Assembly: GCA_002104935.1 (NCBI GenBank)
Contig: MCGT01000005.1
Coordinates: forward strand, 434,001 to 498,000
DNA: 64,000 nucleotides
Direction of reading: 5' to 3'
Origin: Hesseltinella vesiculosa
Taxonomy: Eukaryota; Mucoromycota; Mucoromycetes; Mucorales; Cunninghamellaceae
The position numbers and the translations under genes are program-made. The notes under the pieces are model-generated. The model was not told where the DNA came from. It made no database searches and worked only from the letters and a program-made list of their open reading frames with translations. Below, one piece after another: positions 46,704 to 57,250 of this stretch (positions within the stretch are counted from its first letter, which is position 1; each line of letters begins with the position of its first letter).

Positions 46704-49700
46704 ATGAGTGGCGATGCTTCATTTGACAACAATGAGCCTGAAGCTATTGATGTAGAAGTAAGTAAAAATGGTGCTCTTTGTATGGATGAGATGGTGTATG
46801 ATCCTATTCATCAATCTCTCTGGGCTTCTTTGTTTTTTTGAATTTTTTTTTTTTTTGAATTTACGATTGACGCTTTTTTGTTAGGATTTCAAATTCACTA
46901 GTCTTGTAGCCGATGCCAAAATCTCACTGCAAGATGCTCCTTTTCTCAAGTCTGATTACCCTTCGTCAGTATCACTGTTGACTTGTTCTAGTAAACATGG
47001 CTTCTTTGTTGCTGGCAATGCTCAAGGTAATGAAAAAACGCCATCTCTTGCAACATAAACAAAAAAAAAACAAGCTGCGGCCTTCTCATATATTTTTTCT
47101 CTCGTCAAAGGTCTTGCGTATGGATCTACCAAAGATCTTCGCTCTGCCTTTACCAACTGTGACATTGGTGCCACCAATGCCTTTGAACAAAAGATATTGA
47201 TACCCATTCCTGATGGCCAGGTCCATCAAGTTCGCCTGACGGCTGACGAAAACACTGTGCTAGTGGGCCTTTCCAACGGGTCTCTCCTTTCTTATCTTGT
47301 TTCAGATATCGTAGCAAAGGTGGGTGGGAAAAAAATCGCTTGTCCATTGCTCACTCTTTTTTTAAATTAGAAACACGCTGCCACCCCCGTGTCCAACATC
47401 ACGGTTGGCCCCATCTTGGACCTACGACCTAATCCAACCGAATTGGCCATCGCTTGTGTTCTTTTCCAAGATCATACCTGCCGTCTTCTTCACTGGCAAT
47501 CCGGCGAGATCTTGGCCACTTTACCCAACACCTACAGTGCCATTTGCTGGTCTCCCAAGGGAAAACAAATCGTCTGTGGTACCCCAGATGGCTCTTTGGC
47601 CTTTTTTGATTTAAGCGGTCAAATCAAAGACACCCTGTCCATCCCTCCTGCCATGGCTGCGGGCTATGGTGAAGAAACTGTCAATCGTCAAGGTAAATGC
47701 AGACGGGTGGAAGCGAGAGAACACTCAACCATTTTTTTTCCTAGTGCAAGACGTGTTATGGATTGAGTCCCACTTGTTCCTTGCTCTGTACAGCCGCCCT
47801 GCCGGCCCCGACGACGACATTGTCCACAGTGCCTATATCATCAACCGCAAACCTGCTCAAGGCACCGGTCCTCAATATATCTCCCTGGCCGAAGTCACCC
47901 CCATCTTCAGCACTGAAGGCTCCACCAGTCACTTTTACATGGAACTGATTCGCCAATTCGCCAATATCCCTCACCTCATCATCCTTGCCAATGCCGCCAC
48001 CAATGAGCTGTCCGTCATCGGCCAAGACGACCAAGGCCGCTGGGCCACCTGGATGTTACAAGAAGGCGCCGGGATCACCCTGCCTTTGAATGAAGAATCT
48101 TATTTGGATACGCTGCCCGTCGGCCTGGCCTTGGACTTTTCCGCCGACGAGCCCTTGCCTCCTTTTGACCCTGCCGAAAGCGACACGCCTGTGCCAGCCA
48201 TGCCCATCATCTATTACTTGAACGACGAAGGCACCCTCGGCGCATTCCATTGCTACAGCGATGCCCTGGCCAAATCCGGGGTCCCCTATCAGGGCATGAC
48301 CAGCGCTTCTGCACAAGCCCCACCCCCGACTGCGCCTGCCCCTGCGCCGGCCGTTCCCACGCCCTCCTTTGGCTCGTTTGGCTCCTCCACCACTCCTGCC
48401 TCTGGCGCCACCGGCTTTGGTGCAGCTTCCACAACAACCTCTGGTTTTGGTGCGCTCGCTCAGCCAGCATCTACCGCTCCACCAGCCTTTGGCTCTGCCT
48501 TTGGTGCCCTTGGTGCCGCACCCAAATCCACCACCTCTGGATTTGGTCAGTCAGGCTTTGGCGCCCTTGGCGCCGGTTCAGCTTCATCCCCCAGCAGCAG
48601 CGGCTTCTCCTTTGCATCCCTGTCCAAGGTTTCCGGCGCCAAGAACCCTTCCTTTGGCGGTTTTGGCTCGCCCTCCACCACCGCTGCACCCACCACCTCC
48701 ACTGCTGCGCCTGCGCCTGCCTTTGGCGCCACCACCGGCTTTGGGGCCCTTGCTGCCTCGGCCACACCTGCCTTTGGTGCCACCACGTCCTTTGGTGCCT
48801 TGCCCGCCTCTTCTTCAGCAGCCCCGGCATTTGGCTCTGCCACCGGTTTTGGTGCACTCGCCGGCAAAGCCGGCTCGACCGCAAGCGCTCCAGCCTTTGG
48901 CGCCACCACCTCCTTCGGCTCCCTAAAGCCCACCACCCCAGCCGCTACAACCTCCACAACCGCGGCCCCAGCCTTCGGCGCTACCACCTCGTTCGGCTCC
49001 TTAGCCAAACCTGCCTCGACGGCAGCTACAACCACCACCACAACCGCGGCCCCAGCCTTTGGCGCCACCTCTGCGTTTGGTGCCATGGCCAAGCCTACCA
49101 CTACAACTGCAGCCCCAGCCTTTGGCTCGACCACGTCCTTTGGCTCCCTGGCCAAGCCAGCCGCCAACCCCTTTGGCACCGACACCGCCTTTGGCGTCAA
49201 GCCTGGCGTGCCTCTCTTTGGTGCAGCATCGGCCGAACCCGCACCCACCAGCCTCTTTGGTGCCAAGCCTGCCGACACGACTGATAAGCCTGCCACTGCC
49301 TTTGGCGCCACAAAGACCACCCCCTTTAGCACCAAGCCGGCCGATGTGGCCAGTAAACCCACCAGTCCCTTAGGTACCAAGCCTGCCGACGACAAAAAGG
49401 AACCCACCAGCACCCCTTCGTTGTCTGGCTTTGGCGCGCTCAACATCACCAACTCATCGGCACCTGCCGCAACGCCCACGCCCGCCCCTCTCTTCTCCTT
49501 TGCTGCTAAACCAGCTACAACTTCCAGCAAAGTAACCTTCCCAACCTTCCCTACGCCACACGAGCCAGCGCCAACCAGCCCTCCTTTGGGATCCACCGTC
49601 AACCATCATTCACTTCCTGAAACCCCCGCCACGAGCAAGCCGCTCTTTGGCAGTGATCTCACCAACACACCCAAGCCTGCCGATCGTGCCGCTGCGGCCT

Positions 49701-51869
49701 CACCTCCAAAACTGCCTCCCGCCACCGCACCTTCCAGCATCTCGTTTGGTGGCAAGGACACCAAAGCTACGTCCGCCCCGGCCACTGGCTTCTCCTTTGG
49801 CAAGGACACCAAAGCGACATCCACCCCGGCCACAGGCTTCTCTTTTGGCAAGGACACCAAAGCGACATCCGCCCCGGCCACAGGCTTCTCCTTTGGCAAG
49901 GACACCAAAGCGACATCCGCCCCGGCCACCAGCCTCTCCATTAGCAATGACACCAAAGCCCCAGCGCCCTCGACCAAACCCTTCTCATTTGGCGCACCTT
50001 CCACGCCCGAAGTTGTCAAGAAGTCCTCCCCTCCGACCGGCACAGCCCCTGTGGTCACCACCACCACGACGGTCACCACCACGACCACCAACGTGTCCCT
50101 GCCCCGGTCCACCGACGTCGCTTCGCACAACACCTACAAATCTAGTGCCAACCAGCCTGCCACTGAAGCAAAAGAGGTATTTATCGCAAAGCAATTGAAA
50201 AAAAAAGTAAAATCTCATCCCTTCTTTTTTTTTTTTCATGTATCTCCTAGGGTATGGCCAAGGAATTTGAATCGATCTACTTGAAGATGACCGACGAATT
50301 GAAAAAGGTAAAGACGCCAGGGCTATGGAATAGGATTTAATCGTCCTTTTTTTTTTAATTCAGCTGTCGACATTGAATACTCAGCTTGAAGAACAAGTGG
50401 AAAAGCAACAACAACAATTGGCCATGGTGGGATCCAACTTGCAAGAGCTGAGTGTCAATGTTGAATGTCTCCAGTTGTGCGATGCAAAGATGCTTGGCAG
50501 CATCACCGAAAAAGCGTCTGGTCTGGTCAAGTCATTTGATCTGCAGCACCAGCACAGGGTTGTTGAGGCCATGCAAAAGAAATCCGCCCATTGTAAGCCG
50601 CCTTCCGCTTACCTTTCTAGCTCAGCGATCATTGTCTCACCTCTTTTTTTTTTTTTTCATCTTGACTCAGTGCTGACAAAGAAGCAGGTGCTGTCTGACT
50701 TTATCACGGCCAAGGAGCAAGAATTGCGTCAAGTCAAGGAGGCTGACGAGAAAGCCGCTGCGGAATCGGCACGTCTGCGCGCCGCCGCCGAACAACGCAT
50801 ACAAGACGCCAAGAAAGCCAAGGAGCAAGCCCGAACCGAGCGGGCCCGAGCCCGTGAAGACCGAGCCCGTCTCAAGCAAGAGCGTGCGCAAGCCAAGCAA
50901 GACGCCCGCAACGCCCGCCTCGCCCAGCGTGAAGAACGCCGCCTTGACAAGGAACAGGCCCGCCAGAGTGAAGCCATTCCTGGCGAACCTACCACGCTGG
51001 ACGAAAAGGACGAAAAGGAAACTGCTTCCGAATCCGCCCAGGAAGACGCGTCGGAAGAAAGCCTCAAGGAATCCTGCGCGTCCGACGCAACCAGTGCCGT
51101 GGTGGTGGAGGTGTCGGATCTGTCGGACGACTCAGACGAGGACCAAGTGTCCTCCATCTCATCCATGACGGATGCTGAACAAGACGAATCCGACGACGAT
51201 GAAGACCAATGGATCCTCGACCCCTCTGAATGGCATGTTGAGCCTGACTATCACCAGGTCGACTATGTGACGCCCTTGCCTGAGCAAGATTTGGACGAAG
51301 CCAACGACCAAGAATGTGCCATCCTGATCCAACGATGTAATACCACTGGTGACCTGGTCGATGAGCTGGAATACCGCGTCCATGCCAAACAACAACAGCT
51401 CCGCACTCGCCACCAAAAGCGCACCAAAACGTAAGTTACCTACGAAAAAAGAAATGGGCGAGGCACTCATTGATTTTAACCATCCGGTAGTGCTCTGTCC
51501 CAGTATGCCCTGCATGCGGCGATTCGCGACGTGGAACGCGACTTGCGAATCAAATCCGACCAAGTGCGCAGCTTGGAACTTCGACTGGCTCAGCTGCGGT
51601 TCACCGAGCGCGAAAAGAAGGCCCTGTCCGATCCTTCACGTATCAGCTTTGATCTCGATGGCGAAGACACCGACGATGACGATTTGCCTACGGTGTCGAT
51701 GAATGGCCGTGCCTCCGCTGCCTTTTGCAAAGACAGCGAAGCAAGTTTCCAAGACGCTTGCCAAGACACTGCCCATCGCATCCAGGACGACGTCCTTGCC
51801 CTCAAGCTTTTTGAATGGGCCAGTGCCCGAACGGACACCAAAATCATCATCGACATCCATAAGCCCTGA
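46704..51869 (+). CDS. NUP159: FG-repeat nucleoporin, Nup159/Nup214 type
   Basis: Nine exons: 46704-46757, 46885-47026, 47111-47319, 47371-47692, 47745-50176, 50251-50307, 50364-50592, 50671-51430 and 51491-51869; 1,527 residues. The N-terminal third is a beta-propeller (GFFVAGNAQGLAYGST, VLVGLSNGSLLSYLV, TYSAICWSPKGKQIVCGTPDGSLAFFDL). From about residue 470 follow dozens of FG motifs (GFGA, SFGAL, PAFG) in Ala/Thr/Pro/Ser-rich sequence, including four 48-base repeats coding GKDTKAT units. The C-terminal part is coiled coil (QLEEQVEKQQQQLAMVGSNLQELS) and a highly charged Arg/Ala/Glu helix, with an acidic stretch. Nup159/Nup214 sits on the cytoplasmic face of the pore, binding Dbp5 through the propeller to complete mRNA export. 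The 2.4 kb exon 5 is the longest exon in the window. Confidence 0.9.
49751..49962 (+). repeat. 48-bp coding repeat in the nucleoporin gene
   Basis: Four near-identical 48-base units and a degenerate fifth, each coding GKDTKATSAPATGFSF with one FG motif per unit. The low divergence between units points to recent expansion. Confidence 0.85.
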
Positions 51870-52145
51870 GCCCTGAGCCCTGAGCCCCAGCACACTTTTT
51901 ATTTCATCTCGCCCTCTTCACTTTTTTTCTAGTATGAATATCCCTGCTATTTTGTCCCCCTTGTTCATGCCCATTAAAAAAACAAGCAATGTTTCTGTGT
52001 AAACTTTTTTTTTTTTTTTTTTTTTTTTCATCTTTTTCTTTATTGCATGCATGGCTCGCTGGCATACGGATGGGGCGGTGGAGAAGGAGGGATTAAAAAA
52101 AAAAAGCTAAGATCGATGGGTGTTTCTTAAATATTTTGGGCAAGG

Positions 52146-52934
52146 TTATTGCACCATCATGTCCTTTAAGAGACAAAAAAAAAAAAGGTCAGTCCAGGTT
52201 ACGTTTTTGTGAAAAAGACTTGCTTGATCCATGGATTGCTGCTGCATCGAGGCATCGCCTTCTTGTTGCTGTGTGACATTTCCTTGGTTATACCAATCAA
52301 TGGTGTATCTATAAAAATGGGATCGGCGTGAGAGGGTGACAGAGAATAGAAAAAAATCTTACCGAGTGACCTTTGGTTTATCGGCCAGGATGTTGCGTTG
52401 CAGCTTGTCGATCATGACGTGTTCTGGAGGCTCGAGGCGTAGTTGTTCGTCGTCGTATTCATTGTTGACATAGTAACCGACTCGCACAAATTCCTTGTCG
52501 CGGTAAAGACAGCTAAGCAAAACCACAGTTACTTCCAAGAGATCATGCTGAGGCAGTAGTTCGATCTTGGGGGCATTGGCCTAAAGCAATAGAAAAAAGG
52601 CTCATGAGGTCCAAGATGACTTTATCTCTCTCTCGTTGGCATCGTACCGAGAAGACAAATTTACTGACACCCACAGGCACAGGACCGAGCATGATGGAAT
52701 CCAGCACTTGATCATAATCAGGGCTTTCGGCCGAACCAACATAAATCATCTTCCATTCCAGATCTAAAAGCGAGAACAAACGCAAACAAAATGAGAAACA
52801 GGCATTATCCAATGAAAAAGATTACCATCTTGTAATTCAGCATTGCATTCAAAAGTAATTTCAAATTTGAATTCATCAGTAAAGCGGGTAGGGTTATCCA
52901 AGACTTGGATATTTAAAATGTTGACCAAGGACAT
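52146..52934 (-). CDS. ASF1: Histone chaperone Asf1
   Basis: Five exons on the minus strand: 52934-52826, 52763-52648, 52580-52363, 52308-52224 and 52163-52146; 181 residues. Asf1 hands H3-H4 dimers to CAF-1 and HIR during chromatin assembly. The immunoglobulin-like core is almost invariant: [94 protein letters not shown] and [14 protein letters not shown] RYTIDWYN. The C-terminal tail is short and Gln-rich and lacks the long acidic tail of budding yeast Asf1. The last intron (52223-52164) is GC-AG; it leaves a final exon coding only DMMVQ and the stop. It is divergent with L26. Confidence 0.95.
52164..52223 (-). other. GC-AG intron in ASF1
   Basis: After ATGGATCAA the intron begins GCAAGT, contains a GGACTGACC branch-like site and T tract, and ends TTAAAG. 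Splicing gives an early stop after DMMVQ. Without it the frame runs on through a poly-Phe stretch. Confidence 0.65.
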
Positions 52935-53131
52935 CACGAAAAACGCGGTTTGAACAAAGAAAAAGTGAAAAAATGAAAAGAGAAACAAAAAAAAAAAATG
53001 AGGAGCGTGCTTGCCTCCATCTTGCGTCGGCATTTCAAATCGACCATGGCAGCCAGTTTTTTTTTTTTTCTGTGGGCTCGCACTTTTTTTTTTTTCTTCT
53101 TCTTTTTCTTCCTCCCTCCATTAACGTTACA
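52935..53131. promoter_or_regulatory. Divergent promoter, ASF1 / L26
   Basis: 197 bases between opposite start codons, rich in T/C tracts on the L26 side, as is usual for ribosomal-protein leaders. Confidence 0.45.
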
Positions 53132-53833
53132 ATGAAGTTCAGTACCGGTAAGTCTAGTGCTACGATCGACCCATCCATTCGACAGACAGCATGAAACGAT
53201 ACATCCATCTATTTTCAAAAAAAGAACGGACGCTTTTGGATGGATGGATGGATGCAACAGAAGAAAAAAAAAAAAGCGACAGCCCAATGAAGCTCATTCC
53301 CATTTTCTTTCCAGACGTTAGCTCCTCGCGCAGAAAGGCCAGAAAGGCTCACTTCACTGCTCCTTCGCACATTCGCCAAAAGATCATGAGCTCTGCCTTG
53401 TCCAAGGAACTCAAGGAAAAACACAACGTAAGTGTCATGGCGACTACTATGCAAAGCTCACAGGACCCTTTTAGGTGCGTTCTATGCCTATCCGCCGAGA
53501 CGACGAAGTCATGGTCGTTCGTGGTACTTACAAGGGTCGTGAAGGCAAGGTTGTCCAAGTCTACCGCAAGAAGTACGTTATCCACATTGAACGTATCACC
53601 CGTGAAAAGGCCAACGGTAAGCGAACTGTTAAAACAATGCGAACCACGCTCAACCTCTTTTCCAGGTGCCACTGTCCCCATTGGTATCCACCCCTCCAAC
53701 GTTGTGTTGACCAAGTTGAAGGTCGACCGTAGCCGTCAAGCTGTCATTGACCGCAAGGGCAAGAAGGAAGCCATGGAACAAGTAAGTTTTCTTCTGCTCT
53801 TCTTTTCCAAGCTGACCCTTTCTTTCATAGTAA
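53132..53833 (+). CDS. RPL26: 60S ribosomal protein L26 (uL24)
   Basis: Five exons: 53132-53147, 53315-53427, 53475-53616, 53666-53781 and 53831-53833; 129 residues. The protein binds 25S rRNA near the tunnel exit. It is conserved along its length: [47 protein letters not shown], the KOW motif [15 protein letters not shown], then [30 protein letters not shown] and [10 protein letters not shown]. Exon 1 is only 16 bases, and intron 1 (167 bases) is long for this window, typical of fungal ribosomal-protein genes; it has a GATG microsatellite. The last intron falls exactly before the stop, so exon 5 begins with TAA and adds no residues. Confidence 0.94.
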
Positions 53834-54329
53834 ACGTCTTCCTTTTTTTTTCTTTAATGCTTGATCGATGCCACCTTTTCTGCGATAACCTCAACCCTCC
53901 TTTCCACCCCATCACTTCATATGTAAACCCTCCGTCCACAAACTTCTTTTTGTTTTTCAATGCCTGGTCAATAAAAAGATTGTAAAGATTTTTTTTTAGC
54001 TTTCGGTTGCCAACCCAACTACTCTTCTGCAGCAGCGACCGTCCTTTGCACGACCTTGCCTGGCTATGAAGAGTTGGTCCTAGCGAAATGACATTGTATC
54101 GCCAGGCACTCTCCTTCTTGTACAGTTCAGAAGGCCGTGAGGTTAAGCTATGAGTGGTTTTTGCATGCAACAGCCGTCTTGAAAAAATAAGCCTGCTACT
54201 ATTCTGAATCTCATAAGCGATGGCTGTTATTAAAATCAAAAAGACTACACTTTACAAAAAATGAAAAAACGCGGATTCAAAGCCAGCTGGCACCCCCTTT
54301 TTTTCTTGTTTTTTTTATTTATTTCACTG
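53834..54329. other. 3' flank of L26 and leader of the dynein gene
   Basis: 496 bases without another gene. An AATAAA at 53970-53975 likely ends L26 transcripts. The remainder must contain the dynein intermediate chain promoter. Confidence 0.5.
53970..53975 (+). terminator. Polyadenylation signal of L26
   Basis: AATAAA 137 bases after the stop codon on the coding strand, the only close match before the next gene. Confidence 0.5.
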
Positions 54330-56905
54330 ATGGATCGTCGTAAAGAGGAATTAGAAAAGAAACGACAAAAGTTAGCCGAGCTTCGTCGTGCAAGAGAAGA
54401 ACGAAAAGCTATCTTGGAAAGCCAGTCTGCTCAAACCCAAACATCAGCTGTAAGATCACAATTAAAAAAAACAGGATGAAGTTCCTTTAAAAAAAGAGCG
54501 GCAGGGTGTTTATCATGGAGGTTGCTGACATTTTGTTGATGTGTAGACATCATCTGGCACCAATCCCAATCGCGATCGCCGTGCCATTGATGATTTAGTG
54601 GCTCTTGTGCTTGGCGAACGCACATCCGCATCCTCGACGACCGGCGGCTCTGACCGGGGGTCTGATTCTGGATCCACGACGTCGTCTCGCCCCACCTCGG
54701 GTAACTTTGGCTCCATCCCCAGCACGCCCATCAGCCAGTAAGTCCAAGTCAGCAGTAAGGAGGTGACCTGACTTTCTTTTTGATTCTGGATAGGGACCCC
54801 CGTCTTTCCATGGGATCACAGCTGACAGCCGCCACGCCTGCACCCACATTTGTTGCTGAATTGACAGAGTCACACTCAACGATTGCCGATATTCCCCCAC
54901 TGGTAAGCAAGCCAGCCACCGTGATGCACCACTCACGCCCTCTATTTTATATTGTACGGATGCTGCTAGGAACACGTGGTCTATAGCAAGGAAATCCAAA
55001 CGTCCGAGATGTTTGAGGTGCCTCAGATGTCTGAAGAAGACATCCGCCAGCAGATCATGGAAGAACTGGAAATCAAGGAACGAGAACGGCTAGCTCAAGT
55101 AGAAGAAGAGGAGCGCAAACGAGCCGAGCAAGAAAAAGCCGAGGAACAGCATGGTAACATGACCCACCTCACTACCACTCCCAATGGCTCACCGTCTTTT
55201 TATGAATAGATCTGACCGAAGAAGAAAAAAAAATGATCGTGGGTGCTCCTGAATTCATCGACTTTGTCGACACTTCTTCCAAGTTGGTCGAGCGTGCGTT
55301 GAATGAAAAATACGATTTTATGAAAGATTATACCCTTGGCGTGGATATTGAAAGGTAAAGGCACCATTGAAAGCAACAGACAGCCTCAGCTCTTTTTCTA
55401 GTGATGAAAATTCCGGCAAACGAGTCAAGTATGTCTGTGAATTTTGGGACGACCGTTGGTCCAAAAACCGCTCGGTCACCGACGTGGATTGGTCCTCCAA
55501 GGTAAAGAAGAAGCAAAAATTTGGCAGTCGCTGACGCTTTGTCCTAGTACCCCGAGTTGTTGGTGTCTTCCTACAACAAGAACCCAATGGCTCCCAATGA
55601 CCCAGATGGCGTTGCTCTTGTCTGGAATTTGCATCTGCTGGAACGTCCTGAATTTGTGTTCCATTCACAGGTATCATCTAAAAAACAAAAAAAATCTGGT
55701 GTTTGACCTGAAGGCTTTGTGTTTACAGTCGGATGTGCTCAGTGTCAAGTTCAGCAAGTTCCATCCCAACTATGTGATCGGTGGCACATACTCGGGTCAA
55801 ATTGTCTTGTGGGATACAAGAGCCAAATCTCTACCTGTGCTCAAGACCCCGCTGTCGGCCGGTGGCCATACCCACCCCGTCTACTCTCTAGAAATGGTTG
55901 GCACCCAAAATGCCCATCATTTGATTTCTGCAAGTACCGATGGCTTTGTGTGTTCTTGGCTCTTGGATATGCTTGCTCAACCTCAGGTAAAAATGCACAG
56001 CAGCCAAGCTTGGCTCATTCCTTTTGCTCTCTAGGATTATTTGGAATTGCAGCATCCAACCCACAACAAAACCGACGAAGTTTCCGCCACTACCATTGGT
56101 TTCCCTGACAACGAAACCTCCTTGTTCTTGGTCGGCACTGAAGAAGGCAATGTGTACCAAGCTAGTCGCTATGACAGCGCTGGAAGGTAAGCACAGGCAG
56201 CCACTACAGAAAACGCTTGTGCTGACTCTCTTCTCCACAGCAAAGCGGGGATCAACCAATATGACACCTACCGCGGCCATTATGGTGCTGTGACTGGCCT
56301 GAATTTCCATCCGTTGTTTGGCCCTGTGGACTTTTCAGATCTGTTCTTGACCTCTTCAGTGGACTGGACAGTCAAGCTATGGCGTGCCAAGGTTATCCTC
56401 TCTCTCACTGTCGGAAAACAGGCGCTGACTGTTTTTTTTTTTTTTCTCCCAGTCGGCCTCGAAATCTTCTACACAGGCTACCAACATCACCCCCTTGTAT
56501 TCGTTTGAACATTCGGATGACTATGTGTACGATGTGAAATGGTCACCTTCGCATCCTGCCATCTTTGGCTCCGTCGATGGGAACGGTCAATTTGATTTAT
56601 GGAATTTGAACGTCAACACCGAGGAACCCATGGTCAGCACACCCATCGGCTCCGGCAAGGCCCTGAACAAATTGGCTTGGGACAAGGAAGGACGAAAGAC
56701 CGGTCTTGGCTGCAGTGACGGCCGTGTCTATGTGTATGATATTGGCGAGGTAAGAATCGAGGTGGAGATCGTCAACACACGAATCTTTAAGCTCACTTTT
56801 TTTTTTTTTTTGTGAAAGATGGCTCGTCCTAAACCTGATGATTGGCATTTGCTACAAAAGAATATTTCTGAAATGATATCCAACCAAGAAAATACAAGTA
56901 AATAA
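54330..56905 (+). CDS. Cytoplasmic dynein 1 intermediate chain
   Basis: Twelve exons: 54330-54449, 54547-54737, 54794-54902, 54970-55153, 55210-55354, 55402-55501, 55548-55670, 55729-55986, 56035-56186, 56241-56391, 56453-56749 and 56819-56905; 638 residues. It links the dynein heavy chain with light chains and dynactin. The N-terminal coiled coil ([20 protein letters not shown]) is the p150-Glued binding helix, followed by a Ser/Thr-rich linker. YSKEIQTSE is the LC8 light-chain site, and an acidic helix precedes the WD propeller ([100 protein letters not shown]). Intron 10 begins GTTATC, a weak donor. The C-terminal exon starts by chance with ATG. Confidence 0.94.
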
Positions 56906-57250
56906 GTTTGGATTTCCTTCAGCTTCAATACACTTTCATTAAAAATTGATGTCGCAAAGTAAAAAAAAAAAAGCGTAGAAACCTACTGTACTATTCGGTT
57001 AATTATGGAGTGTGTGACTGAAAAAAATCATTTTTTGGTTTATCGACGAAAGTCTTAGCAGTGGCCCTGACAGAATTGGTGTGCCCGTATTCTTCATGGA
57101 AAGAGTGAAAGAGAGACTGCTGCGGTCAAGTCTTTTTTATTTTTTATTTTTTTATTTTACAGCTCCGCTTTGCACACACAAAATGACCACGCTTTTTTTT
57201 TTCCTAGTCTCATTTTTTCTTGTATCGCTTTCTTTTACTGTAATTCCTCC
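56906..57250. promoter_or_regulatory. Dynein 3' flank and AVL9 promoter
   Basis: 345 bases with T-rich tracts. No gene or RNA is seen. Both neighbours lie on the plus strand. Confidence 0.4.

Noticed and set aside
48207..50239. Long antisense and other-frame open frames over the nucleoporin
   Set aside because: They arise from the GC-rich, repetitive FG-coding DNA and have shadow composition (runs of Trp/Arg/Gln or Pro).
53736..54239. Minus-strand 167-codon frame opposite the L26 3' end
   Set aside because: It overlaps L26 coding sequence and the 3' flank, has no recognisable motif and crosses the L26 stop and splice sites.
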